From Metopolophium dirhodum (taxonomy: Eukaryota > Arthropoda > Insecta > Hemiptera > Aphididae), in the NCBI RefSeq assembly GCF_019925205.1, contig NC_083560.1, positions 122,237,062 through 122,301,061 of the forward strand: 64,000 bases of DNA, written 5' to 3'. Position 1 is the first letter of the stretch. Each line of letters starts with the position of its first letter. The notes below the pieces were generated by a model, which had not been told where the DNA came from, searched no databases, and saw only the letters and a program-made list of their open reading frames with translations. The position numbers and the translations under genes are program-made. This document shows, piece after piece, positions 1 to 11,846 of this stretch.

Positions 1-259
1 GGGGGGGGGGCTGACCAATTTTGCAAAAAAATTTGCCAAAATTCCAATTTTGATTTGCAAATTCTAAAAACCAATTTGCAATTATTTGCAATTAATTTAC
101 TAAATATTGGCGTTGGTTTGGAACGGATCGGACAAAGTGGGGGGGGGCTGCATGAAGTTAGCCCCCCCAAATCATTTTTTTAATTTGCGAGCGTGCACTA
201 AATTTGCAAATTCTAAAAACCAATTTGCAATTATTTGCAATTAATTTGCTAACTTCATG
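1..259. repeat. G-rich repeat with inverted and direct internal copies
   Basis: A segment of about 47 bp rich in ATTTGCAA occurs twice in the same orientation (53-99 and 202-248). A perfect 12-bp inverted repeat, CATGAAGTTAGC (151-162) and GCTAACTTCATG (248-259), brackets the second copy. Runs of G and C flank the first CATGAAGTTAGC, so it can itself fold (GGGGGGCTGCATGAAGTTAGCCCCCC type). The block GGACAAAGTGGGGG resembles, in reverse complement, the sequence at about 3870-3890. This is probably part of a dispersed transposable element cut by the window edge. The leading run of ten G could also be a gap-edge artefact. Confidence 0.6.
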
Positions 260-1883
260 ACCATGGAATGTCCTACTAAACCGAAAACAGTCAGGGGAAA
301 TGTCTATTTACCCTATATGATATGTATATGATTCGTTTGTAAATATAATAATATGTATAATATAATTTGTGATTTGTATAAATTTTTAATTATTTTATGC
401 CTAACTATTTAGTTAAATAATTACTATTGCAATCAGCTTTAGTTTTTTGTCAAATAAATGTTAAAAAAAAAGTTGTAAATAAAAATAAATCTATTAAATA
501 GGAATGAAATAATGGAAATAATGATAAATAAAATAGGGGGCGAATATTTTTAATTTTGCCCTGGGCACCAAATCTCAACGGCATGGCTCTGCGTGTGAGC
601 GGTATGTGTGCGTATATTTATAATATTATACATTTACGAATTATTATAATATTATGTAGACCGGAGCATGGACTTTGACCAACGCATTTCACGTACGGAG
701 AGGGTTGTACAATATTTTCGGCTCTACGTTCGAAAAAAATTTAGTTTTAAATTATATTTTACACCTGCAGTAGGTACAGTAGGTTAAACTTCGTATAATT
801 ATATACGAGTATTTAGACACTGTATGTTTGATGTACAGAGTAAGTCTTGTTTATTGTGAAAAAGACAATATCGTAAATATTGAGCTAAAACATTGTAAAC
901 CGTATTAAACACGTACCGACTCAATAACTGTAAATAGCAGTTACAGTGTAAAAAATTAAGTGACCCAAATAATTAAAGTTCATCACCTGTCATTGTTTTT
1001 AAATGCCAGATAAACATGTTTGACTTATATCATCGATATACATATACATATACAATGTACATAATATGTATAATGTATATAAATTATTATACCAGTCGAT
1101 TCTAACTCAATACTGATAAAATAAAAATGTAATGGTAAAATTAGATTATATGTTTAAAATATTGAAATTTCTTGTGGTCAATATTCCAATTGATGGATGA
1201 TCAACCCAAACTTTCATCGGGCACCAAATTTCACGAAAAAATCCGGTAAAAAAATAAATTAGGTACAACCACCTTGTTATTGTCAACGATTTACATCGTG
1301 TACTATATTTTAACTTTTGGCATTTTAAATAGCCTATATGTATTGTAATTTGTAATAACTGTAATAATAATAATAGAATTAGCAATGACCATAACTATTA
1401 ATGGTTATATTACGGTTGTTAAAATATATTATTAGTCTGACCAAAGAAATTAGTTACAACAAAAATTGCTATACAACATTATAACATTATAAACCGTCGC
1501 CCATATTCGCTGGTTAGACGGTAATAGTGTAATATAGCTATACAAATTTAGTTCATTCTATGGAAATACATTTAATATGCAACTAAGTGTGATAAATACA
1601 GTTGAAAATTGGTCTCTTTATTTAATTATTTTTAATGTGGGTATGTAGTAAACCAAATTTACGTGAAAATATATTTCGTAAGCACTATTAACAGATAATA
1701 ATAATTTAAATTATTTTTATTGAGAATAGTCCTCAGAAGCTGGGCCATTGAATGGTACTAAAATTAATTTTTTTTTTTTTATTAAGTTCAATTTTGCGCA
1801 GCACAATGAAATTGTGCACAGGCAAAACAAATTAATTCATAATTTTCCTTCCCAAAAAATTGTATTTGAAAACAATTTAACAT
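260..1883. other. AT-rich non-coding stretch
   Basis: No supported gene. A patch at about 530-600 (GCCCTGGGCACCAAATCTC) and another at 1215-1240 (GGGCACCAAATTTCACG) share wording and may be eroded remnants of the same repeat. The 79-codon minus-strand frame over 1146-1385 has low-complexity content and no splice context. Confidence 0.4.
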
Positions 1884-2036
1884 AATGAATACCTATCATT
1901 TAACAATTTATTTTTATTTTTTTTTTTTATTGGGTAACCCACGGCAACATAGGCCATTGGGTGTGGGGGAGGGCACTATAGGTTTTTTTTTAGATTGGGT
2001 AGGTTAGTACACGTGTGTGTTGTATGTGTATTGTTA
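1884..2036. repeat. Upstream copy of a 153-bp partial tandem duplication
   Basis: The first about 140 bp repeat at an offset of 153 bp (1884-2023 matches 2037-2176) with almost no change, including the T-run and the GTAACCCACGGCAACATAGG block. It contains its own copy of the 13-bp target sequence TTAACAATTTATT (1900-1912). It duplicates the 3' end and left flank of the retrotransposon insertion next to it. Confidence 0.85.
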
Positions 2037-2052
2037 AATGAATACCTATCAT

Positions 2053-2313
2053 TTAACAATTTATTTTTATTTTTTTTTTTTATTGGGTAACCCACGGCAA
2101 CATAGGCCATTGGGTGTGGGGGAGGGCACTATAGGTTTTTTTTTAGATTGGGTAGGTTAGTACACGTGTGTGTTGTGTTTTTGGCAGAATTTCTAATGGG
2201 GCACCCGTAGGTTTCTGCCGTGCCCCTGGTGGAGGGATGGCGGCACTTGTTCTCCGGACACCGTGACTTGCCCGAAGAAAAATGCCACCCGCGGCCGAGG
2301 TTAACAATTTATT
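2053..2313 (-). mobile_element. 5'-truncated non-LTR retrotransposon tail with 13-bp target-site duplication
   Basis: The 13-mer TTAACAATTTATT occurs as direct repeats at 2053-2065 and 2301-2313 and brackets about 235 bp that are clearly richer in G+C than the flanks. On the minus strand the insert ends in CCCAATAAAAAA followed by an A-rich tail (the T-run at about 2066-2082), as expected for target-primed reverse transcription of a LINE or SINE read right to left. A 62-codon minus-strand frame crosses it, but I see no reverse transcriptase motif, so this is probably 3' UTR. The family is not identified; the retrotransposon call rests on tail plus duplication. Confidence 0.75.
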
Positions 2314-2331
2314 ATGCGGTATGAATACCAT

Positions 2332-3714
2332 TTAAACCACAAGCTTGTGCAGTTGTACTTATATATTAAAATTAGTATTTATTTATTTCAACAGCTCAAA
2401 CCCAATATACAAAACAGTAATGTTTGTATCTAAGTTGTCATTTACTATTAGGTATGTACTAATATTATTGTTATTATTATTATTTTTTTTTATATATATA
2501 CGAGTGTACATATTGTTTTATATTGCATATCTGATGTATGTTTACATAAATACATACACGTTAAAAAATACATTGTATCACAATATCAAAACCTTATAAT
2601 ATATTTCAAAATTACGAAATAATTTGTAAATTGTTCATATTTTGAATAGGCAAAGTTAAACATTTAATCTGTTAAAAAAATAAAAACTTAATAATACTGT
2701 AACATCATTCTTAAGTAAAGACATTTTATTACTGGCTTAGTTCAAGGAAAGGCAAACATTTTTTTTTATTGCCTGTTAAGTTGTTTGCCCCCGAATAATA
2801 TAGTGCCCGATCTCTATCTAAAACTGAAAGTAGTTAAATTATTATAAGTAAACAATAACATTATAATATTGCACATTGACATGTTGAGAATATCAAATCG
2901 ACCGTTTTGGCACAAGCAAACATAATAAAATCTTACAAAAATAAAAAAAAATCATCAACAAGCGCACTTGCGAATACCTTCAAAATATCAGTGACGTCAA
3001 AAGTGCAGTGATTTAAATAACCCTACAACGGTCATACAGTCATAAAAAAAAGGTAAGTGGGAAGTGAGTAGTAACTGCGAATTGGATACTTAGACTAGCT
3101 ATTCACATGCCGCTACCGAACGAGTGAAATGCATGTTTCGGGCTTACGTCCTCCAACGTTCCCCAAATTATGCATTTATAATATATTCAGTTCCCTTTAT
3201 ATGAGTTTGGCCATAATAGATTTTTCTAGTCGTATGTAATAATTGTAAAAGCAATAATAATAATAGTAATATAAATGACAACAGGACACTAAAAATATTT
3301 TGAAATAATTAGTTAATCATTTAGACTTTAATATATTAGTATCAAGTATGAAATATTATATATAAACTGAATAGCTGATACCATATTGGGATTTTTGGTA
3401 ACATTTAATATGGGGCTTGACACTTTTAACCATTACAAGGTATGCAATCTTCATCCTCGAATCTCTTTATCCCACCTACATTTTTCTAGTACTTAAAATC
3501 ACTGCCTTCAATATAATTTGTGTTTTTAATACTGCTTTATGGGTGATATAATAACAATATAAATAAAATAAACAATGGAAACCAATACATTGTGTTTTTT
3601 TTAGTATGTGATGGAACAATAGTTATTATAAAATATATTATGTATTGGTGTACTTGAAACAATACTTTTTGATATGTTTTTTGGATAAACAAAATGGTGG
3701 TATCTGCAATGTTT
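2332..3714. other. AT-rich non-coding stretch
   Basis: No supported gene. At about 2730-2790 and again near 5000 there are related strings (CTCAAG-AAAG followed by a long T-run), probably eroded retroelement tails. A GTAAGTGGGAAGTGAG string at about 3053 recalls the terminal sequence of the GTAAGTGG repeat family seen at 17.7 and 38.1 kb. Confidence 0.35.
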
Positions 3715-3898
3715 GTGAAGTTAGCCCTCCGACTTTGTTTGATTTTAAAAAAATGAATTTTAAGTTAAAGTACTCTATTTGTAAGTAAATGTAAGTTGAT
3801 TTTCAGAATTTGTAAGTTCGTGGAAGTTAAATTATAGTCAAAATTAACTTAGGGGGCTAACTCCACAAGTTGCCCCCCAACTTTGTCCAAATTTCTCC
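3715..3898. mobile_element. Short inverted-repeat element with G/C-run ends
   Basis: GTGAAGTTAGCCCTCC at 3715-3730 is mirrored by AGGGGGCTAACTCCAC at 3851-3866 (14 of 16 paired), giving an inverted-repeat unit of about 152 bp. A further block reading GCCCCCCAACTTTGTCC follows at once and matches the reverse complement of the repeat at the left edge of the window. Inside and just outside, the string GTAAGTT recurs at least five times. No coding potential; a small non-autonomous DNA element is the likeliest reading. Confidence 0.5.
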
Positions 3899-5683
3899 GG
3901 AAGAATTGTAAGTTGTAGTTCAGCTGTAAGTTGTATCATGTATAATATACCTTTATTCCCTTTTTGAACCGAGGACCGGGGACGGAATTGCTTTCACATT
4001 GCTTCGACTGAATATAATATACACATGTGCCATATTTTTACTATAATAACAACACTCACATAATATTATGTAATCAATGCCGCCATATGAATAAAAAATA
4101 AAATATTCAATTTTCGTGATCCAAATCTAAATTCTTATGAATACATTATCATAACTTTTATTGAAAACGGTCTAATAGTTTTTGTGTCTAGTATAAAGCA
4201 CAAACAAAGGATTATTCATTTTTCAATATAACTATTAAATTATTATAATCAAATTAATTTTCAAGTAAGTTTTATTTCGAACCAAATGGGCCTAAGGGTG
4301 ACAGAAAACATCCAATTTGGATATAAGATCCATAATGTAATAAACTAAATACGCAATATTATTTTAGCACAAAAACGCTAATTGCAATTTTGCCCCGTCA
4401 TGAACGATCGGTGTGTACCTACTTGTAAAATGAGTTTAATACCAATGATATTGCAATATTGGAATAAGCTTTTTCTTCAAATATTATATATTTAAGTTTT
4501 TGTACTTAGTACTTAAAGGTTAAATTAACACACTTGAAAGTTATTTGCAGTTTAAACGTACAATAAATAGGTACATAATTTATAACTGATACTGAAAGTA
4601 CAAATATTATTATAATATTATTATTAGGTACCTATAGACGATAATAATGTTTATATTTATAAAATAACAATTATTTGTATTCTAAATATTTGCAAGTTTG
4701 TGTTTTCTAATAATATTTTGAATTGTGGAAATTTGGTAAAGTCACTCTGCTTTGAGTATGGGTAAGTACTTTGAAAACTAGTATTCATAATCAATGCTAA
4801 AATGGATGTGTTAAATTTTAATTTAATGATAATAATCAATCATAAAGATATTTTATAATTTATTTTTTACTGTAGTATGGTAGAACCTATTAAATTAATT
4901 TTTAGCAAAAAATATCACGTCATATAATATTACATTGCAATGTAATATTTATGACAGTATTTATTATTGTTATTAACTTAATAATAATAGTATTTGGTTA
5001 GCTCAAGAAAAGAAAACAATTTTTTTTTTTTACTTTACATAGGTAGTTATGTATAATAGCCGTATAGGTAAGTCCCCTATCCACCGCTGAGAAAAACCTT
5101 TTATTGGTGGTAAAGCGTTTGAGTAAAGTTTAAAAAACTTAAAGTAAGATATTTATTTATGTACTTATTTTACTAGAATTATGTAAACAATTTAAACGGC
5201 ACCTAATTTAGTAGAGTTGTACTTGTAAGTCAATATATCAACTAGATCTTAGTATGTCACGTGTACACGCTTTCACGTATTCACCGTGGGTAGTGGGTGT
5301 ATAAGTTCGTATAGTGTATAATGTATATGCTTCAAAATGTATTAGTCTAAATGTGTTGGAAATGTCAATGTGTATAAAAAATAATATTAATATACGTAAT
5401 AGCGAAAAGTTCAAAGTCCCTAAGATTAATATTCTATGAATTACAACATAATAACTGCTCGTTATTTTTCGTTTGAATATCAAAGTTATAACTTTAAAAT
5501 TATACGTCTTTGAAAATTATTGTGTCTATATATTTTTCGATATTTATGGTCCGCTGTAGAACTCTGTGAACTAAATTATACTTTAGCAATTAAAATAAAA
5601 CAAATGCATTGATCACTTCACTCAAAATTAATCTGAAACACATGGTATCAAAATATATTCATATCACATAAAATGTTGGAATT
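3899..5683. other. AT-rich non-coding stretch with a strong palindrome
   Basis: No supported gene. A near-perfect 37-bp palindrome is centred at about 4937 (listed separately). The minus-strand frames at 4657-4839 and 5238-5483 have no splice context and low-complexity composition. The segment to the left of 5684 would be the 3' flank of the three-exon minus-strand gene. Confidence 0.35.
4919..4955. repeat. Long near-perfect palindrome
   Basis: Positions 4926-4949 form a perfect 24-bp palindrome with half-site AATATTACATTG. It extends outward after a single unpaired T (4925) through GTCATA (4919-4924) pairing with TATGAC (4950-4955). The result is an 18-bp stem with one bulge and no loop. 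It could extrude as a cruciform or be a recombination-derived inverted duplication. No flanking gene explains it. Confidence 0.8.
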
Positions 5684-5906
5684 TTAACTTTGAATTCGTA
5701 TACTACACTGGCATTTCTCTTCGTGAATAACCTTTACATCGTCGACGCTTAGCGATGACTGATGAGAGATGCGTATTGTTTGACAGCAGCCTTTACTTAA
5801 CTCGAAATTACGGGACTTGACTTGTATAGGACCAATGCAATTCTCGAACAATTTCAGTTCGTCGTGGTATCCCAAGAATCCGTATACAATGAATTCAAGA
5901 AGAGCA
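5684..5906 (-). CDS. Terminal exon of an unrecognised cysteine-rich protein
   Basis: This is the last coding exon of the three-exon minus-strand gene. Read on the minus strand, a good acceptor (TTTTGTTGCAG) precedes it. The exon has one base completing a split codon, then 73 codons and a TAA stop. With the TG left by the preceding exon the split codon becomes TGT (Cys). The product starts ALLEFIVYGFLGYHDELK and carries ENC, GCCQ and a CQC near its end, so seven cysteines are counted from the end of the preceding exon onward. That C-x2-C, C, CC, C-x-C layout is reminiscent of disulphide-rich secreted proteins, possibly cystine-knot-like, but I recognise no family. Base composition is clearly less AT-rich than the flanks. 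The frame is fixed by phase; no other frame joins the upstream exons without a stop. Confidence 0.55.
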
Positions 5907-8900
5907 CTGCAACAAAATCAATATAATAAGTAAGTGTGCACAATTAGAACAACAAATCTGGGTGTGCAGAAACTCCCCCTCCCGTTCTTTCAATAATTAG
6001 TCTTTTGATTGTGGATTACACAATGAACAACGGTGCCCATTTTACCCCCAATCAATAATCACATAATAATATATTTAATAATGGTTTTGTGCTGCACATA
6101 TTGGTATTGATTAATTTAAAATGAGAACTAATTAACTATAATCGACATGAACATAATGCGGGTGCGGATTTCCAAACTGGGGATTCTAAGAATACCGAAG
6201 GTGGAGAGACCCAATCACGTATGTGATTGTAACATATTAATTAATATGATCATCATTATATGCGCCTATATTGAAGTCGCATACTCACATCATTCGATCA
6301 AACCACTCGGTGCCACCCTAACGCGTTCGCATGATGCATTGGTACACCCTCCCCTCGATGCCTAAGCTCACTTATTCTCGCCGCCATGACAAGCTTTCAG
6401 TCGAATGGCTTAATTTACTTATATAGTCAACCACCGTGCAGGGTAGGTAATAGAGAAAATTCAAAAGCGAAAATTCGTAATTAAATAGCAATAATATTCT
6501 GTGTGACAGTGTTGTTAATTATAATTAGTATAGGTGAAGCAGTCGTCGATCACAGCTGTAAAATCATCTTTTCGCCTTGGCTGTAATATATAGATACTAA
6601 ACTTTAAAACCCGTCCAAAATTCTAACGCCCTACGCGCGATATTATGGACAACTGCCTCACAGCCTATAATAGCGATCACTTGACTGCAAACGAGTTGTG
6701 TCTCAAATAAGGGAATTAGAAATGTCCTGTAGGTAATTCTGAGTTTTCCGTCGTTCATCCGTTTTAAAATAAATCTAAATTATTATAATCTTGGCAAATT
6801 CTTATATTTATTTCGTTGGGACGAACATTTTATTTTATTATTGATTGTATTCGTCAAATAATTATAATAGCCAACGAATTCCAATATTGGATTTAGCTAC
6901 GAAGGAGTTTTGAAAAACTATTCGTCCAGCCATTGAAGTTAACTAGATAGTGGCTCCAATCTGACAATTTTGCACGATTTATACATATTTTTATTAAACA
7001 CTTTCGAGTGCTTATCGGCTATATGATAAATGGTTTAGGGCGAAATCCACAACATTCTAAACCGAGCCGTGTGCAGTGTATAATACTTGCACGTGTCTCG
7101 TCAAACTATAACTACATATAAAAAGACGGTTTTATTGCACATATCGCACGTTAATAGCATTTTCCAGCAAATGTGAATCGAAATTCCGTCACATAAATAC
7201 AATAAATCATCACACTAAGCTATAGTCTACTGTGCGTATTTAAATATTAATAATGTTATACAATAAACATAATATTATATTACACAGCGATATTTTGTGT
7301 TTGTTGATTTATTATTTATATTTTTGTAATAAGTCCACCATTTGCCCACCATTACTGTTAAATCGTCGGGTGGAAATTAACTAACAACGTAATAAACGAC
7401 TACCATTAAATAAAATGTTTTTAGTCGAATCCGTATCTAACAAACATACATATATTAAAACAAATAAGCAATTAAAGTCTAACGTTTTTGTAAACCTAAT
7501 AAAAACAGATAGGTTAGTATACCTACACTATATATCTACGGCGTGCAGACGAATCGGCAATAGGAGAAAAGGCACACAGGAAAAGTCAAAATTAATTTTC
7601 TAAAATACCATTTATATTATATCCACGTGACCACGTTTATTATTAAATTTATTTTGGTAGAACTGTTGGTTGTAGAAATAATAATGGTAAATGTTGACAT
7701 TTTTGTTATAATAATAATCATAGGTAATAAAAATGAAAGTTAATTAGTAAAAGCGTATTGCATGTGTTACTGTCGTTAAAAAGTCTGAAATATTTCTATT
7801 CCTTTCTTTCGGATCGTAGGTTTGACATTTTTTTTAGCTGCTATTGTGTTTTTACATTATGGGGAAATTTTTATTTTTTACTTTGTTGTGTTAACTTGAT
7901 TTTGTCAGAAATAACTTTTAATCTCATTTTGCATTCTGAGCAGAGCTATCGATCTTTCAATGATGAATGTGTTCTGTTCAAATGCTTTTTTTTGTAGGTA
8001 CAATTGTTTTTGAGAAGGTAATAAAGCACAAACTTCTTTACGTCCGTCAATATTACTCCGACACTTAGTCTTTCAAAGTGGTATCTACATTTTGCTACGC
8101 TATTTTTGTAATTTTATTTTATACCACATTTTTCCGGATCTACTAAATAAAACATATATTAAACTCGTAGCAAAATGTTTATACCTATCGCTATTTATCT
8201 CTAGGAAAATATTCCAGTAGTAACTTAAAGGACACATTTAATGCGCCACCAGTTGTTTTCAATAGCACAAATTCGTACAAGCCGGAAAATATATTATGTA
8301 TAAGAAATATAAAATACCATTTTATAGTAATTTAAGTTATTCGTTCGATTAAACGTTCAAATGTTTATTGTTGCTTTTAAATTGCAAAACATCCACTAAA
8401 AAAGTTTATTTTCAAATATTTAGATAATCGTAGCCGACAATTTCATCTTGTAAAACGATTAATCCACACTTCAAATTTGTTATTGATGAATTATGATACT
8501 ATATCGTTATCGGTGTTTAGTCAGGTCCTTGAGATTTTCTCGGTAAGGGGTAACGATGCAAAGGATAATAATTAATTAGCACGTAAAGGACTCTCGTTTT
8601 GATCGTCTCTTCGAATATAATGCGTAGCATATTAGATTTAGCTTAGTGAAGTTTGATTGGATCGATCGCCGAGATCAGTATGGCATTGTTATAATATAAT
8701 AATATATATTATTATACCCGAATCAGTCAAATAGTTTTCGATTGTCAAAGTTTTTCAAACATTGCGTATGTGGAACTATACGTTTATTGTTATAGCATTG
8801 TTTAGTCGTACGTGTTCCTCGTCAGTTTAAAGTTGTTATATCGAAAATACATCAACGTCACCATTATCCCGACGATATTCGCATATTATATTATTGTTTC

Positions 8901-9278
8901 GATGAGCACTATTAATGTACACTATTGAACCAGATCTCGTATAGTTCTGTTCCGGCAAGATATACATTTACGATATCATTCGTGGTAAAAACATAATATA
9001 CGATGTCTTAATGTTTATACGATATTGTTATTATATCAACGAAAACCGATTATACTGTATTGGTGTTAATAGTAATCGATATCTCTAAGCCAGTATAATG
9101 GACGTTTGACAAATGCGAATAATACTCGTGATGACGTTCATCACATTTTTTTTTATTACTATTCTTACCATTTTTTCTTCTTTTTTTCATACGCGATTTG
9201 GTTTTTATTCCATAATAAACATTAAGCAATCATAAAGATAGGCTATAAAATATTTCTTTTTGATGTGAACCCATACAC
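5907..9278. other. Probable intron of the minus-strand gene
   Basis: This lies between the last and penultimate exons of the three-exon model. No additional exon is convincing. A minus-strand donor-like string (AATGAT then GTGAGT) is near 6290, and a plus-strand ATG frame ending in a donor-like GTATGT is near 6147-6212. Neither connects in phase to the model. The stretch 7758-8050 contains CATTCTGAGCAGAGC, resembling the end of the GTAAGTGG repeat family. Confidence 0.35.
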
Positions 9279-9384
9279 CAGTTAGTGCAGCTGACAGGAG
9301 TTGTTGAAAGACTTTGGGTGCCAACCAGAAACGTCCGCCCATATACAAAAACTGAACTGTTAGATAAATGTCCAAATCCTTCAT
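9279..9384 (-). CDS. Internal exon of the unrecognised cysteine-rich protein
   Basis: Read on the minus strand, the exon follows GATGTTACAG and ends before GTGTATGG. It supplies two bases, 34 codons and two bases. The split codon from the exon at 11847-11968 becomes GAT (Asp). The frame then runs EGFGHLSNSSVFVYGR and closes with VSCTN, containing an N-S-S glycosylation sequon that would suit a secreted or luminal protein. A second frame (MKDLDIYLTVQFLYMGG) is also open but cannot be joined to the last exon without an immediate stop, so phase decides against it. The acceptor has only a weak pyrimidine tract. An exon missed on either side cannot be excluded. The function is not recognised. Confidence 0.5.
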
Positions 9385-10133
9385 CTGTAACATCGTATAT
9401 TTAAATACAGTCTGTTGAATTTACACCGTCGGCAATCGTGATAAAAAATTTATTTTTACGAGGAAAATGTGTGGTAGGTACACAAATTGTTTGAAACAAA
9501 TCATAATATAATGTAATACAACATAATAGTACGTTAAATCATTGGGTATTCTATACATTTCGATAAAACTATTATAATAAGGCTCAAATTATAAACAAGC
9601 CCTGTAAAAAATATATTAAATATTGTAATGATGAAACCTGTAGTCAATAAGTTAAAAATATTTGTCCTCTTATATAGGTATTAAGTTTTATTTATGTAGT
9701 GTCTATTTAATTTTTAGAATAAATGTAAAGTGATCAATCAATTGATTTTACATTAATGTGGTCAATGTGGATTTTCTTTTGTCTGTATACCTACACGATA
9801 CATAGACATAATAGTAGGTACGGTAGAAAAAATCCCTTGTTTTTCCACTAGGGTAGTTTTTAAAAGAAAATTTTATCTAGTTGCTAGTTTTTAAGAGGAC
9901 AAATTTGAAAATTCTCAGTATTTTTTGTAATAATCCGAAGTAATTCAAAAAAATCAAAAAAACAAAAACAAATTAAGGAGAAATGGAATCTTTACGCAAA
10001 GCCAGTTTCCGATGAAATCGATTTTGTTCTTTTTGTGTAGGTGCCTTACTCAAATAGGTATGAATAATCGTAGGTATTTGAAATTTTCACCAAATATAAA
10101 AATTAAAATTTTGTCTTTATAATTAAATGTAAT
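9385..10133. other. Intronic sequence left of the 10.1-kb element
   Basis: AT-rich with no supported exon. It is part of the putative intron between the exons at 9279-9384 and 11847-11968. Confidence 0.35.
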
Positions 10134-11562
10134 CCCCCACTTTGGAAACAAAATTAACTCCATTCGTTTGTGCTTTTAATCCCGTCCTTTGTGCTCAACC
10201 CGAAAAAATCTATTTTAAATAAAATTCTAATCGGATAAAAAGTAAAGTTGAAGAAAAAGTCTATTTTTAATAAAATAAACATCTAATTTGAATAAATCGG
10301 CTTAGTACTGGAATTAATACTCATCAGAATCAGTGGCGTCTGGCAAAACGGGCGCGTATATTGATTAGTATCTACCGAACGACTGTATTAATAATATTGA
10401 TAATGGTAAACTTGAATATAGATACAACTAAATATATTATAACTTTTAATGAATTGAAATTAGACTATGTCAGCGGATAATTTTTATAGTTTAATGATGC
10501 GGTTTGTGAGTTAAAGTATTTATTATAATACGTATATTAGAATAAAATTTTCGAAAAACCTATTTGGAAACGATTTAACGCTCGTGAAACCTTACCACGA
10601 AGTTCAAGTGATGGACATTATAGGGTAGCAAACCAGGCGTAAAGTTTGAGAGTCAAGCGAACAAATATAAATATGGGAGATGAGAGTTATGGTGAGGAAT
10701 AAAATTTTCAAAAATTGATTGAAAATTAAATGTCTAGAAAGTACAACACACAAGATTATACTAAGTCGTCTTTTACCTTTTGGTACAATATAATATATAC
10801 TTGTTAGAGCTAGACAGTTAGTTTTAATTTTAGAATTAATTTTAAAAGTTGCTTTTTTAAATTAGCATTTTTTTAGTGTTAGGTTCAGTGTTTTTCATTC
10901 AATATTAATTTATGGGTAAAAATAAAAGTTCATCTCAGATAATTTTCAAAATACTAGGAACCCTTAAAATAATTTAACCCACCTATTATACAAAAAAAAA
11001 CTGTGAATATTATTTTTTTATACCACTTATAACACGGGGGAAATTATTAGTAGCCAGCCCACTGACACAAAAATGTTTGGTATGATAGCTAAGCCCTTGC
11101 ACTCACGTTTGACTTCAAAAATGGGTTTGGGTTTCCAAAATACATAGAATGGCTTTAGAGTACCACCTGTATCACAATCACATCTTTAGTGTTCGTAAGT
11201 AAATCCATTTGTTGAATCCCAAATATTTTTTTTTTATACCTAAATATGTTGCAAACATAAAAAAATAAAGCTATTTTTTACTCCACAAGTGTATGAGTTT
11301 TTCTGGCAAACCAAATATTTTGCAACTATAGACCATGGAGGTAAAAATGACTATGTGGACAGTTATCATCAGATTCACCGGATAAAATAATTTTTTTACA
11401 AAGGGTAGTGCCGTGACTACATTTCAACCCCCAACTTTCAAAGTTGTATATCTCGGGAATGGATAAAGCACAAACGATGGGATTGAAAGCACAAACCAGC
11501 ACAATCAAAGCACAAACAAATGGAGTTAATTTGGTTTTAAAATTCCAAAGAGGGGGGGGGGG
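10134..11562. mobile_element. 1.43-kb terminal-inverted-repeat element, complete copy
   Basis: The left end (CCCCCACTTTGGAAAC, then an AATTAACTCCATTCGTTTGTGC block) is mirrored at the right end by GCACAAACAAATGGAGTTAATT, a GGTTTTAAAATTCCAAAG block and a G-run. Each end also iterates AGCACAAAC: in the forward sense near 11467, 11488 and 11509, and as GTTTGTGCTTT/CTTTGTGCTC on the left. TAAT lies at both outer borders, so a TAA-type target duplication is possible but not proven. No transposase frame is visible; the 60-codon minus frame at 11326-11508 lies in the repeated end. It sits inside the putative intron of the minus-strand gene. A second, left-truncated copy is at 19380. Confidence 0.75.
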
Positions 11563-11846
11563 GTTAATTGAAATACCCTAAGTAATTAAATTATACAATA
11601 AATCAATGAGATGAGTTGACAAGCAAGCATTATCAGCTGGTCAGCTACTACCACATGCATATGAAATCAAAGAAGTGGACACTTAGAATGATCTTTCATG
11701 CGTTCGATATGGCAGTGGCAAGTGAAGATTTCTAAAAACAAACAACTCACATTATTGGATTTTAAAATCAGTATTGACGAAAACCAAGACAAATAGACAA
11801 CGTGGACGTCCCTCAGTATCGCCTAATAATTCGAATGTTGACATAC

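Noticed and set aside
1..10. Leading G-run as a biological G-quadruplex
   Set aside because: It abuts the window edge and may be a gap-filling or sequencing artefact; too little context to claim structure.
6147..6365. 72-codon plus-strand frame with a donor-like GTATGT
   Set aside because: No partner exon or homology. The region has competing signals on the other strand and would lie inside the putative intron of the minus-strand gene.
9202..9393. Alternative frame of the 9.3-kb exon (MKDLDIYLTVQFLYMGG)
   Set aside because: It is open, but joining it to the last exon gives an early stop in either donor choice, whereas the other frame joins cleanly on both sides.
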